Positions 1 through 6,873 of a DNA stretch of 27,859 nucleotides are shown one piece after another. The notes under the pieces are model-generated. The model had not been told where the DNA came from, did no database searches, and saw only the letters and a list, made by a program, of their open reading frames with translations. Source of the stretch: JAJPHT01 sp035526585 (GTDB taxonomy: Archaea; Thermoplasmatota; SW-10-69-26; JACQPN01; JAJPHT01); contig DATLCC010000049.1 of the NCBI GenBank assembly GCA_035526585.1, positions 1-27,859 of the forward strand, given 5' to 3'. Positions within the stretch are counted from its first letter, which is position 1. Each line of letters starts with the position of its first letter. The position numbers and the translations under genes are program-made.

Positions 1-10
1 CCGTGGCGAG

Positions 11-646
11 GTGGAGCGGCCGTGCGTCGCGGACATCCAGCGCGCGCTCGCTGCGTCGGAGCCCGAGCCTTCGCGCGCCGAGCGCCTGCCCGGCTCGAGC
101 GCCGTGTTGATCGCCATCTATCGCGGCGTGGGGGACGCGCCCGTGTTGCTCTACACGCGGCGCGCGTCCACGATGCGGCGCCACGCGGGCGAGCTTTCCT
201 TCCCCGGCGGACGCATCGACGCCTCGGACGAGCATCCGCTGGCGGCCGCGTTGCGCGAGGCGGAGGAGGAGGTCGGGCTCGCAGCGAGGGACGTGCGCGT
301 CCTCGGGCATCTCACGGACATGACGACGCATTACGGCGTGCTCGTGAGCGCGTACGTGGGCCTCGTCGATGGACCTCCGCCCGAGGAGCCGCGCTCGCGG
401 GAGGAGGTGGACGAGGTGATCCCCGTGCCCGTCGAGTGGCTCTTCGACGACTGGCGCTACGAGGCGCGCGCGCACGTCGAGATGCCGGATCGTCGCGTGC
501 ACTACTGGCAGCTTCCGGGCGCGACGCTGTGGGGGATCACGGGAGAGCTCACCGCGCGCCTGCTGAGCCGCGCGTGGGGGTGGGAGCCGCCCGCGCGCGT
601 GCGGCTCATCGACGACGTCAGCGAGTTTCGGCCCACGAGTACGTGA
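11..646 (+). CDS. NUDIX hydrolase, CoA pyrophosphatase-like
   Basis: Probable NUDIX pyrophosphohydrolase of the CoA/acyl-CoA diphosphatase (NudL/YeaB) type. A stretch around residues 46-67 has the family pattern LLYTRR..(T)MRRHAGELSFPGG, and it runs into the NUDIX box at about residues 66-90 (GGRID, then LREAEEEVGL, with the metal-binding Glu cluster). The family cleaves CoA or a related nucleotide diphosphate in the cytosol; the exact substrate cannot be read from sequence. The GTG at 11 is the first in-frame start in the window, but the frame stays open to base 2, so the true start could lie outside. The 3' end overlaps the convergent permease gene by 29 bp. Confidence 0.85.
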   Translation: MERPCVADIQRALAASEPEPSRAERLPGSSAVLIAIYRGVGDAPVLLYTRRASTMRRHAGELSFPGGRIDASDEHPLAAALREAEEEVGLAARDVRVLGHLTDMTTHYGVLVSAYVGLVDGPPPEEPRSREEVDEVIPVPVEWLFDDWRYEARAHVEMPDRRVHYWQLPGATLWGITGELTARLLSRAWGWEPPARVRLIDDVSEFRPTST

Positions 647-2021
647 CCCCGTCGAGCTTCTTCGCGCGGCGCGCGCGGCGGGAGTACAGGTAGATCGGCG
701 TGCCTGCGAGCACGATGAGGATCCCGACGGCGGCTTCGGCCGGCGTGCGCACGAAGGCGTTGATCACGAAGAGGATCGATCCCACGACGAAGATCCCGGG
801 CACGATCGGATAGAGCGGCACGCGATAGGCGCGCGGCGCGTCCCGCATCGTGCGGCGCAGCACGAAGATGGCGCCTGTCGCGAGCGCGTAGAAGACGAAC
901 GAGTCGACGATGATGTAGGTGAGGAGCGTGTCGAAGAGGGGCGCGCCGCCCACCGGGGGCAACATCACGAGCGCGAGGCTGATCGCGCTCTGGAGGAGGA
1001 TCGCGCGGCCCGGCGTCGCGAACCTCGTGAGCTTCGAGAGGCCGTCGGGCACGAGGCCGTCCTTCGCCATCGCGAACGCGATGCGCGGGCCCGTGAGAAC
1101 GATGTTGTTGACCGTGCCCACGATGCTCACGAGGATCGCGACGCTCACGACGACGTTCGCGCCCGGTCCGAAGATCTCGTCCGCAGTCTCGCCGGCCGCG
1201 AACGTGCTCGCACCGACGGTGCCGGGTCCGACGGCGAGGAGATAGACGAGGTTCGCGAGGACGTAGATCGCGAGCACGAGGAGCGTGCCGAGGATGAGGC
1301 TGCGCGGGACGTTCTTCTTCGGGTCGCGCACCTCGTCCGCGACCTGGGTGCTGTTCTCCCATCCGTCGTAGGCGAAGAAGATCGGGATGAGCGCCAGGCC
1401 GAAGGCGCTCAAGAGCGGAAGACCGCTTGGGGCGGGGATGTCGGCCGAGGCGAGAGTGCCGTAGCGCGGCGCGAGGACGACGAGGCCCGCCAGGATCAGC
1501 CCGGCGAGCGCGCCGACCTTCACGGTGGACGCGACGATGCTGAGCCGGCCCCCATGCCGCACGCCGAGGATGTTGACGAGGGCGAGCGCGAGGATCAGGG
1601 CCGCCGCAGCGACGAGCTGGCCCGCCGGAGTGAGCGTGACGCCGACGAGCGCGCTCAGCAGGACCGAGCCCACCTGCCCGAAGCCCACCGCGAGCGCGCT
1701 CACGTTCGCGGCCTTGCCGATCGCGACGCCACTCCAGCCGGAGAGGAACGCCGGGAACGGCCCGAAGGCCGCCTTGATGAAATTGTACGAGCCGCCCGAG
1801 CGCGGGAAGAGCGTCGCCATCTCGGCATAGGTCATCGCGCCGCAGAGGACGAAGACTCCGCCGGCCGCCCACGCGGCAAGCATGAGCCCGGGGGTCGGAA
1901 GCTGTTGGGCGACGACGCGAGGCCCGAGGAAGATGCCGACGCCGATCATCGAGCCGACGATCACCGAGACGGCGGCGGCGAGGCCAAGGTCGCGCCTGAG
2001 CTCCCGCCTCGGCGCATTCAT
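618..2021 (-). CDS. APC-family amino acid permease
   Basis: Integral membrane amino acid transporter of the APC superfamily, 467 aa with about 12 hydrophobic segments. The diagnostic TM1 motif GSMIGVGIF is at residues 23-31. A second family signature, YDGWENSTQVADEVRDPKKNVPR-like, sits in the middle of the protein and resembles LAT-type exchangers. The C-terminus is short and basic (YSRRARRAKK). The start ATG overlaps the stop of the upstream membrane-protein gene by 4 bp (ATGA), so the two are probably co-transcribed and translationally coupled. The substrate is not determinable here. Confidence 0.9.
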   Translation of the reverse strand: MNAPRRELRRDLGLAAAVSVIVGSMIGVGIFLGPRVVAQQLPTPGLMLAAWAAGGVFVLCGAMTYAEMATLFPRSGGSYNFIKAAFGPFPAFLSGWSGVAIGKAANVSALAVGFGQVGSVLLSALVGVTLTPAGQLVAAAALILALALVNILGVRHGGRLSIVASTVKVGALAGLILAGLVVLAPRYGTLASADIPAPSGLPLLSAFGLALIPIFFAYDGWENSTQVADEVRDPKKNVPRSLILGTLLVLAIYVLANLVYLLAVGPGTVGASTFAAGETADEIFGPGANVVVSVAILVSIVGTVNNIVLTGPRIAFAMAKDGLVPDGLSKLTRFATPGRAILLQSAISLALVMLPPVGGAPLFDTLLTYIIVDSFVFYALATGAIFVLRRTMRDAPRAYRVPLYPIVPGIFVVGSILFVINAFVRTPAEAAVGILIVLAGTPIYLYSRRARRAKKLDGVTYSWAETR

Positions 2022-2407
2022 GACGGGCGTCGAGCGGGCGGCGGTGCCTTAACCGCTGCGTTCGCGGCGGTCGATGCGCGCGCAAGATGCCCTGCGGCAG
2101 CGAAAAGCGCAGCGACCGCGAGGACGAACGCGAGGACGATCCCGAGGCGCAGCGTGGTGACGAGCGCGACGTCGTCGAACCCGCCCCCGATCGCCGCCGC
2201 GTGCGCCGCGCCCAGGAAGCCGGTCGCCGCGAGCGCCCACCAGGCGAGGACGTAGAAATCCTGCGCGCCCCTGCGCCCAGGGTCCCACCTGGCCCGATCG
2301 ACGCGCCACGCGACCGCCGCGTAGCCGACCCCGGACGCGAAGCCCCACGCCGCGACGACGACGGGTTCCACACGAAGCGGGCGCGCGCTCCCCCTATTTG
2401 CCCCCAT
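2018..2407 (-). CDS. small membrane protein of unknown function
   Basis: A 129-aa protein that I do not recognise. Three or four hydrophobic segments are visible: about residues 16-34, 50-74 and 82-107. A charged stretch lies between the first and second (DRARWDPGRRGAQDF), and the tail is Pro/Arg-rich. It sits directly upstream of the amino acid permease, with a 4-bp stop/start overlap, so it could be an accessory or unrelated membrane protein made from the same transcript. The ATG at 2407 is supported by a Shine-Dalgarno-like GGAGGAG just upstream. It is divergent from purP, with only about 23 bp between the annotated starts. Confidence 0.7.
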   Translation of the reverse strand: MGANRGSARPLRVEPVVVAAWGFASGVGYAAVAWRVDRARWDPGRRGAQDFYVLAWWALAATGFLGAAHAAAIGGGFDDVALVTTLRLGIVLAFVLAVAALFAAAGHLARASTAANAAVKAPPPARRPS

Positions 2408-2410
2408 AGG

Positions 2411-2417
2411 CTCCTCC
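2411..2417 (-). promoter_or_regulatory. Shine-Dalgarno site for the membrane-protein gene
   Basis: GGAGGAG on the minus strand ends 3 nt before the ATG at 2407, with the GGAGG core 5 nt away. It supports that start over the later GTG codons. Many genes in this window appear leaderless, so this gene differs in having a ribosome binding site. Confidence 0.55.
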
Positions 2418-2430
2418 GCACGAAAGACAT

Positions 2431-3540
2431 TTGAACCACCCCCGTGGTCGCTGTCGAACCCCAGGGGGCAAAGGTCTGGTCTTCGACGGTCGGCATCTCC
2501 TCGAGAACGTGGACGCGAAGGACATCACCGTCGCGACCGTCACGAGCCACACCTCCCTCCAGATCTTCCACGGCGCGCGCCAGGAGGGCATGAAGACCCT
2601 CGGCATCTGCGTCGGCGAGCCGCCCCGCTACTTCGAAGGCTTCCCCCGAGGTCGCCCCGACGAATTCCTCGTCCTCAAGAACTACCAGGAGCTCTTCGAC
2701 CGCGCCGACGAGCTGCGACGCCGCAACGTCGTTCTCGTCCCACACGGCAGCTTCGTCGAGTACCTCGGCGCGAACAAGTTCCTGGACCTTCCGTTCGCGA
2801 CCTTCGGGAACCGCAACGTGCTCCCGTGGGAGAGCGACCGCGCCCGCAGCAAGGTCTGGCTCGAGCAGGCAGGCCTCTCGCTCCCGAAGCACATCGACGA
2901 CCCGCGCGACATCATCCAACCCGTCATCGTGAAATACCACGGCGCCAAGGGCGGCCGCGGCTTTTTCATCGCGCGCAACTACCACGAGTTCAAGGCGCGC
3001 ATCGACGAGACGAAGCCGTACACGATCCAGGAGTTCGTGCTCGGCACGCGCTACTACATCCACTACTTCTACAGCCCCCTCCAGGACAACGCCTACAAGC
3101 TCTCCAAGGGCTCGCTCCAGATGCTCGGCGTCGACCGCCGGGACGAGACCAACATCGACGAAGCCAACCGCCTCGGCAGCATCGCCGAGCTCGAAAGCAT
3201 GGGGATCAAGCCCACCTTCGTCGTCTCCGGCAACTTCCCCCTCGTCATCCGCGAAAGCCTCCTCGGAAAGGTCTTCAAGATGGGCGAAGGCGTCGTCGAG
3301 ACCTCCCTCAAGCTTTTCGGCGGCATGATCGGCCCCTTCTGCCTCGAGACCGTCGTCACCGACCAGCTCGAATTCAAGGTCTTCGAGATCAGCGCCCGCA
3401 TCGTCGCCGGCACGAACCCCTACCTCGGCGGCTCGCCCTACACCGAACTCATCGAACCCGACCTCAGCACCGGCCGCCGCATCGCGCAAGAGATCAAACT
3501 CGCCGCGAAGACCAAGCGCCTCCCCGAGATCCTGAGCTGA
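2431..3540 (+). CDS. purP: PurP, FAICAR synthetase (ATP-grasp)
   Basis: 5-formaminoimidazole-4-carboxamide ribonucleotide synthetase, the archaeal enzyme that makes FAICAR from AICAR, formate and ATP in purine biosynthesis. Recognisable blocks are SHTSLQI (39-45), VPHGSF (103-108), FGNRN (125-129), VKYHGAKGGRGFFI (167-180), IHYFYSPL (210-217), VIRESLL (272-278), GMIGPFC (298-304) and FEISARIVAGTN (318-329). The length (369 aa) is close to the usual 360 or so. The start is uncertain. The TTG at 2431 gives about 14 more N-terminal residues than known PurP proteins, and the weak AT-rich stretch CTATTT near 2394-2399 could be its TATA element. It is convergent with a tiny minus-strand ORF and precedes the nep1 pair. 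Confidence 0.93.
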   Translation: MNHPRGRCRTPGGKGLVFDGRHLLENVDAKDITVATVTSHTSLQIFHGARQEGMKTLGICVGEPPRYFEGFPRGRPDEFLVLKNYQELFDRADELRRRNVVLVPHGSFVEYLGANKFLDLPFATFGNRNVLPWESDRARSKVWLEQAGLSLPKHIDDPRDIIQPVIVKYHGAKGGRGFFIARNYHEFKARIDETKPYTIQEFVLGTRYYIHYFYSPLQDNAYKLSKGSLQMLGVDRRDETNIDEANRLGSIAELESMGIKPTFVVSGNFPLVIRESLLGKVFKMGEGVVETSLKLFGGMIGPFCLETVVTDQLEFKVFEISARIVAGTNPYLGGSPYTELIEPDLSTGRRIAQEIKLAAKTKRLPEILS

Positions 3541-3547
3541 ACCGACC

Positions 3548-3688
3548 TCACCGCTGACGCAACTGCTCAGGCACGTCCAACGTCGGATCACGCAACCCCG
3601 CCGCCGACAGACGGCTGAACGGATCGAAGATACGCTTCTCCTCCCGACGCACGGGCGCGTGCGTGCGCAAAGGCGCCTTTGCGCACAT
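3548..3688 (-). CDS. possible 46-aa basic small protein
   Basis: Short ORF, ATG at 3688 to TGA at 3548, in a different minus-strand frame from the long antisense ORFs. The product is Arg-rich at the N-terminus and then reads like a real protein tail (RREEKRIFDPFSRL, then DPTLDVPEQLRQR), with mostly G/C third positions. It fills the gap between the purP stop (3540) and nep1-1. Its first codons lie inside a perfect 24-bp palindrome. I do not recognise it, and with so few residues chance cannot be excluded. Confidence 0.3.
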   Translation of the reverse strand: MCAKAPLRTHAPVRREEKRIFDPFSRLSAAGLRDPTLDVPEQLRQR

Positions 3689-3713
3689 ACGCTCGCTTGC
3701 GCCGACGCAAGCG
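3663..3713. repeat. perfect 24-bp palindrome plus adjacent 20-bp hairpin
   Basis: Positions 3663-3686 form a perfect 24-bp palindrome with half-site GTGCGCAAAGGC. Eight bases on, 3694-3713 form a second inverted repeat, CGCTTGCG-CCGA-CGCAAGCG. A further self-complementary stretch, CGCGCGGCCGCGCG, follows near 3718-3731. The block lies about 80 bp upstream of the chosen start of nep1-1. It could be an operator, a cruciform-forming site or RNA structure in a long leader; sequence alone does not decide. Confidence 0.7.
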
Positions 3714-3765
3714 CGCACGCGCGGCCGCGCGAGCGTTCAAACGCGCGTTCGCACTTGCGGCGCTC

Positions 3766-4425
3766 GTGATCACATTCGTCCTTGCGGATGCGCAGCTGGA
3801 GCTTGTCCCGCCAGAGCTCGTGGCAGCGCCTTCCGTCAAGCGCCGCGCGCGCGAGCGCCGGCGCGAACCCGCGCAGATCCTGCTCGACCAGGCGCAGGAT
3901 CACAGGGCGATGCGCGACCTCTCCGATGGCGACCGGCGTGGTCGGCCGGACATCGTTCACTTCGCGCTCCTCCTTCTGCAGGATTCTCCCCTGGAGAAGC
4001 GGGTGTTCATCCACACGCGCGAGGACGAGCTCATCCGCGTGCGGCCTGACCTGCGGCCTCCGCGCTCGCAGCCCAAGTTCTACCAGCTTTGCGAGGATCT
4101 GCTGCGTCAGGGCAAGGTGCCGATGGACCGGACGCCGCTCATGACGTTGGAGAAGGATTGGCACTTGTGGAAGGTCCTCGCCGCAGAGGCGAAGGGCCCC
4201 ACGGTCCTTCTGGACGAAGGTGGCGAGCTCGCGCGGTCGGCGGCCTTCGCGGACATGGCGCGCGCGAGCCCTGATATCACGCTCGTCGTGGGCGCCTTCC
4301 CTCGCGGCGAATGGCGCGAGCGGCCCAAGGTCGACCGCGTCGTGCGGGTCGCGGACAAGCCGCTTCCCCTGTGGAGCGCGCTCGTGCCGGTCCTTGCCGG
4401 ATTCGAGGACGCCGTACTGGGTTGA
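3766..4425 (+). CDS. nep1: Nep1/Emg1-family rRNA pseudouridine methyltransferase, divergent copy
   Basis: SPOUT-fold Nep1 (Emg1) family, which N1-methylates a pseudouridine in small-subunit rRNA and helps 30S assembly. The chosen GTG start gives MITFVLADAQLELVP, matching the usual family N-terminus. Conserved blocks are RGRPDIVHF (58-66), IHTRED (82-87) and VVGAFPRG (174-181). The RNA-contact segment, usually R-x-P-R-N-Y-x-R-F, reads RPPRSQPKF (97-105), so the Asn-Tyr is lost. The paralogue downstream keeps RNY. An upstream ATG at 3679 is in frame but would add 29 very basic residues encoded by palindromic DNA, so I reject it. Being more divergent, this copy may act on another site or be a non-catalytic assembly factor. 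Confidence 0.85.
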   Translation: MITFVLADAQLELVPPELVAAPSVKRRARERRREPAQILLDQAQDHRAMRDLSDGDRRGRPDIVHFALLLLQDSPLEKRVFIHTREDELIRVRPDLRPPRSQPKFYQLCEDLLRQGKVPMDRTPLMTLEKDWHLWKVLAAEAKGPTVLLDEGGELARSAAFADMARASPDITLVVGAFPRGEWRERPKVDRVVRVADKPLPLWSALVPVLAGFEDAVLG

Positions 4426-4441
4426 TCACTGGTTGGGGAGA

Positions 4442-4495
4442 GCGAAATTTTCTCCGGAAAATTTCGCACGACGGCTGGCAAGGATGAGGGTGACG
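4442..4495 (+). repeat. Family I hairpin-plus-tail element, copy A
   Basis: Perfect 11-bp arms GCGAAATTTTC / GAAAATTTCGC (4442-4452 and 4457-4467) around the loop TCCG, then the spacer ACGACGGCT and the tail GGCAAGGATGAGGGTGACG (4477-4495). It begins 17 bp after the nep1-1 stop, in the sense orientation. The spacer is identical to that of copy C. It faces copy H about 0.9 kb away. Confidence 0.9.
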
Positions 4496-4843
4496 AGAGG
4501 ATCGCCTCGGCCGTCGATCACTTCTTGCACCCTCACCGCCGACTTCCTCGCCCACGATAAGTACGGCGCGCAAGTGAGCGACGCGTTCGCGGTGGATGGC
4601 GTAGGGAGCAGGGCGAGCTTTTCAACTGCGAGGGCGCGCTTCGTTCGCGGCCGCCATCAGGCATCGCCGCGACGAGGCGCCGCTTCTGGTCGGGGATACT
4701 CGATAGCGCTTCACCAGCACAACGGTCGCTCACATCGATATGCTCCACATGAAGCGGCGGAACCTTGCCCCGAGCGGGGTCGACAGTATGTGAGGATACA
4801 GTAGTGCCCTAACTGCGTGCGAAAGATTAGGAGGCCCCGGAGC
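4496..4843. other. intergenic stretch, no gene recognised
   Basis: After copy A there is no convincing gene up to the small ORF at 4844. Short open frames exist on both strands (for example 4533-4748 minus) but show neither family motifs nor natural protein composition. The only clear signal is the Shine-Dalgarno site at the right end. It could be a long leader or decayed sequence. Confidence 0.5.
4829..4834 (+). promoter_or_regulatory. Shine-Dalgarno site of the small ORF
   Basis: AGGAGG, 9 nt before the ATG at 4844. It decides that start over the in-frame GTG at 4817, which lies upstream of the site. Confidence 0.6.
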
Positions 4844-5083
4844 ATGCTCCCTGCTCAGGAGATGTACTTGACCAGCAACCCCAACCTCATTAGCAGAGAC
4901 TACCGCAACAAGAACATGGATGAGATGGCCTTCCTCCACATCGACATGGCGTCGCAGGCTCTTGCGACCGACATGGCGAAGGCACAGCTTCACGCGACGC
5001 TTGCCCAAGCCTTCGCGACCCTGGCGCTCACGTACGTCACGAGCAACAGCTTGGAAAGCGTCCGCATGGAACTCGTCAACTGA
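4844..5083 (+). CDS. small helical protein of unknown function (79 aa)
   Basis: I recognise no family. The start ATG has a strong AGGAGG at 9 nt spacing, and a T-rich stretch follows the stop by about 40 bp, so it looks like a complete transcription unit. The product is mildly acidic and Ala/Met-rich. Residues from about 30 to 70 (DEMAFLHIDMASQAL, then AQLHATLAQAFATLAL) have the spacing of amphipathic helices. There is no signal peptide, membrane segment or Cys. The region is visibly lower in GC than its neighbours and is enclosed by inward-facing family I copies A and H, between two nep1 paralogues. Recent acquisition or an inserted element are both possible. Confidence 0.6.
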   Translation: MLPAQEMYLTSNPNLISRDYRNKNMDEMAFLHIDMASQALATDMAKAQLHATLAQAFATLALTYVTSNSLESVRMELVN

Positions 5084-5120
5084 CGCGCACCCATTCACGC
5101 GCCCAGCCCCCTTCCCGCCG

Positions 5121-5137
5121 CTTTCTTTTTCATTTCC
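5121..5137 (+). terminator. T-rich terminator after the small ORF
   Basis: CTTTCTTTTTCATTTCC, about 38 bp downstream of the stop at 5083, is the most T-rich stretch in this part of a GC-rich window. T-runs of this kind are the usual archaeal termination signal. Confidence 0.5.
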
Positions 5138-5513
5138 GCCTTCGTCAAGGACGGGAGCTGCGCCCATGGGTTCTTGTGCGCTGCGCCCGAGGTGGCTCTA
5201 CGCGCGGGTCCCTCGGGTGACTCGGGTTTCTTTGCGACCCAGGAGGACACCATCCCTCGATGCCGCGGACAGCATCAAGACGCTCAAGAATAGGGTCGTC
5301 GTGGTTGGGCATTGGGAGATGCGAGGGATCGTGCGGTCGAGCCATTAGGCGGACCAGGATGTCCTTCGTGGCCTGAGGCGATACCTCGTCAGGGGCCTCC
5401 TCGCCAGCCGGCGCGCGGGCTTTTCCGCAGAAAAGCTCGCGCAGATGGCGCAAATGAGCCAAACGCCTCAAGGGCCAAAGCCTCAAGCGCTGGCCCGGGT
5501 TCGCTCGCGTAGC
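5138..5513. other. intergenic stretch upstream of nep1-2
   Basis: No plus-strand gene is recognisable. A minus-strand frame (5145 to about 5346) begins with a protein-like stretch but degrades into a Pro/Arg-rich tail, and it extends antisense into nep1-2, so I do not call it. The only strong feature is family I copy H at 5387-5442. Confidence 0.5.
5387..5442 (-). repeat. Family I hairpin-plus-tail element, copy H (degenerate)
   Basis: Arms GCGCGGGCTTTTC / GAAAAGCTCGCGC (5413-5425 and 5430-5442) around CGCA, with one mismatch. The tail at 5387-5405 matches the consensus at 13 of 19 positions by eye, and the spacer AGCCGGC resembles that of copies A, C and D. The inner arm bases have changed from AATT to GCTT-type while staying paired. 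It ends 71 bp before the nep1-2 start, on the opposite strand. Confidence 0.7.
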
Positions 5514-6242
5514 ATGCTGACCCTCGTCCTCGCGGAAGCGGAGCTGGAGCTTGTTCCCGAGGAGATCAAGGGTCACCGGCAGGTGCAATCCTCGGCGAAG
5601 TTCCGCGACCGTCGCGCGTCGCGGACGTTGCTCGATTCGAGCGTGCACCACGAAGCGATGCGGCGCCTGCCTGAGCAGGACCGCCGCGGCCGGCCGGACC
5701 TCGTGCACTTCTCCCTTCTTCTTGCGCTCGATTCTGCTCTGAACAAGGCGGACAAGCTCCGCGTCGTCGTCCACACGAGGAACGACGAGCGCATCGCGGT
5801 CCACCCCGATACGCGCCTCATGCGCAACTATCCGCGGTTCATCGGGCTCATGGAGACGCTCTTTCGCGAGGGGGCGACGCCGCGCAACAACCCTCTGTTG
5901 ATCCTCGAAGAGGGTTGGCCGTTGAAGCGCGTGCTCGAGCACCACGCGAGCGGGCCCGTCGTCTGCTTCAGCGAGGCGGGGACCCCGATCGAGCCCGTCG
6001 CCTGGATGGAGCAGAAGGTGAGCGCGTCCGAAGACCTGACCATCGTGCTCGGCTGCTTCCCGCATGGCGACTTCCACATCGCGCCCAAGGACTTCGCGGC
6101 GGAGGTCGTGGGCTTGGGCGGCGCGACGCTCTCGGTATGGACCGTCGAGATGGAAGTGCTCGCGGCCTATGAGCGCGCGGTGAAGCTCTTCCCGCGCCCG
6201 CCCGCCGCGGCCGCACCCGTGGTGCCCGAGCCGGACGCGTAG
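5514..6242 (+). CDS. nep1: Nep1/Emg1 rRNA pseudouridine N1-methyltransferase
   Basis: The canonical Nep1 of the pair. It begins MLTLVLAEAELELVPEEI, the standard family start, which is why I choose ATG 5514 over the upstream in-frame ATG at 5445. Motifs are RGRPDLVHF (58-66), VHTRND (86-91), RLMRNYPRF (101-109, RNA-binding Arg-Asn-Tyr intact), LLILEEGW (128-135) and VLGCFPHGDF (178-187). At 242 aa it is slightly longer than most, through an Ala/Pro-rich C-terminal tail. The role is methylation of a pseudouridine in 16S rRNA with SAM, plus an assembly function. No clear Shine-Dalgarno site is seen. The gene is convergent with the phosphatidyltransferase gene, with one base between the stops. 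Confidence 0.93.
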   Translation: MLTLVLAEAELELVPEEIKGHRQVQSSAKFRDRRASRTLLDSSVHHEAMRRLPEQDRRGRPDLVHFSLLLALDSALNKADKLRVVVHTRNDERIAVHPDTRLMRNYPRFIGLMETLFREGATPRNNPLLILEEGWPLKRVLEHHASGPVVCFSEAGTPIEPVAWMEQKVSASEDLTIVLGCFPHGDFHIAPKDFAAEVVGLGGATLSVWTVEMEVLAAYERAVKLFPRPPAAAAPVVPEPDA

Positions 6243-6243
6243 G

Positions 6244-6873
6244 TCACGCGCTCAGCGCTTTCCACCCGCCCCAGAAGCGTTGGAGCGCGGTGAGGTTGCC
6301 CACGATCGCGAAGTATCCCAGCACGAGCACGATCGGGTTGAGGCCCCAGGGGATCGCGATGCCGAGGAAGAACGCGGCGTACGTGAGCACCGGTACGGCG
6401 ATCAGGATGACGAGTCGGTCTGCTCGCCCGAGCCATCCGCTGTAGTCGCGTCCGAGGCCGAGCGCCTGCTGTTGCGTGCCCATGTAGCTTGTGAGGAACG
6501 TGCCGACGAGCGCGAGGAGGCCCCAGATCTCGTCGCCCAGCGGCGAGAGGGCGAGGCCGAGGAGGATCGCGGCATCGGAGTATCGGTCGACGACGTGGTC
6601 GAGGTAGTCGCCGCGTTTGGACGAGCTGTTCGTGAGGCGCGCGAGGCGGCCGTCGAGGCCGTCGAGGATCGCGTTCACCGCGACGCATGCCGCCCCGACG
6701 AAGAGGTAGACCTCGGTCCCCGCGCCGGCGAGCGCGAAGAAGATCGCGGCGGCGATGGCGAAGACGAGGCTCAGCATCGTCACGAAGTTGGGCGTGATGC
6801 CCAGTCGCTGCGCCGTGCGCGCGGCGGGATGGAGGGTCGTCTCCCATCCGGCGCGGTAACGTTCTAGAACCAC
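6244..6873 (-). CDS. CDP-alcohol phosphatidyltransferase, probably archaetidyl-lipid head-group synthase
   Basis: Membrane enzyme that transfers a CDP-activated archaeol to an alcohol. The full CDP-OH-P motif is at residues 71-96: D71-G-L-D74-G-R-L-A-R, then G88-x3-D92-x3-D96, followed by RYSD. About six hydrophobic segments are present in 209 aa. The DR-x-SD end of the motif suggests archaetidylinositol-phosphate synthase, but archaetidylglycerol-phosphate synthase is possible. The start GTG 6873 overlaps the end of the kinase gene by 10 bp, so the two are probably coupled. The frame is open far upstream, but that part is antisense-like and lies inside the kinase gene. Confidence 0.88.
   Translation of the reverse strand: MVLERYRAGWETTLHPAARTAQRLGITPNFVTMLSLVFAIAAAIFFALAGAGTEVYLFVGAACVAVNAILDGLDGRLARLTNSSSKRGDYLDHVVDRYSDAAILLGLALSPLGDEIWGLLALVGTFLTSYMGTQQQALGLGRDYSGWLGRADRLVILIAVPVLTYAAFFLGIAIPWGLNPIVLVLGYFAIVGNLTALQRFWGGWKALSA

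Noticed and set aside
502..4164. 1220-aa open frame on the minus strand
   Set aside because: Runs antisense through purP and nep1-1 and in another frame through the permease; low-complexity Arg/Asp/Glu translation with no family motifs. Typical shadow frame in GC-rich DNA.
5145..5346. possible minus-strand small gene upstream of nep1-2
   Set aside because: The first 30 codons look protein-like, but the rest is Pro/Arg-rich and there is no promoter or ribosome binding site; also part of a frame antisense to nep1-2.
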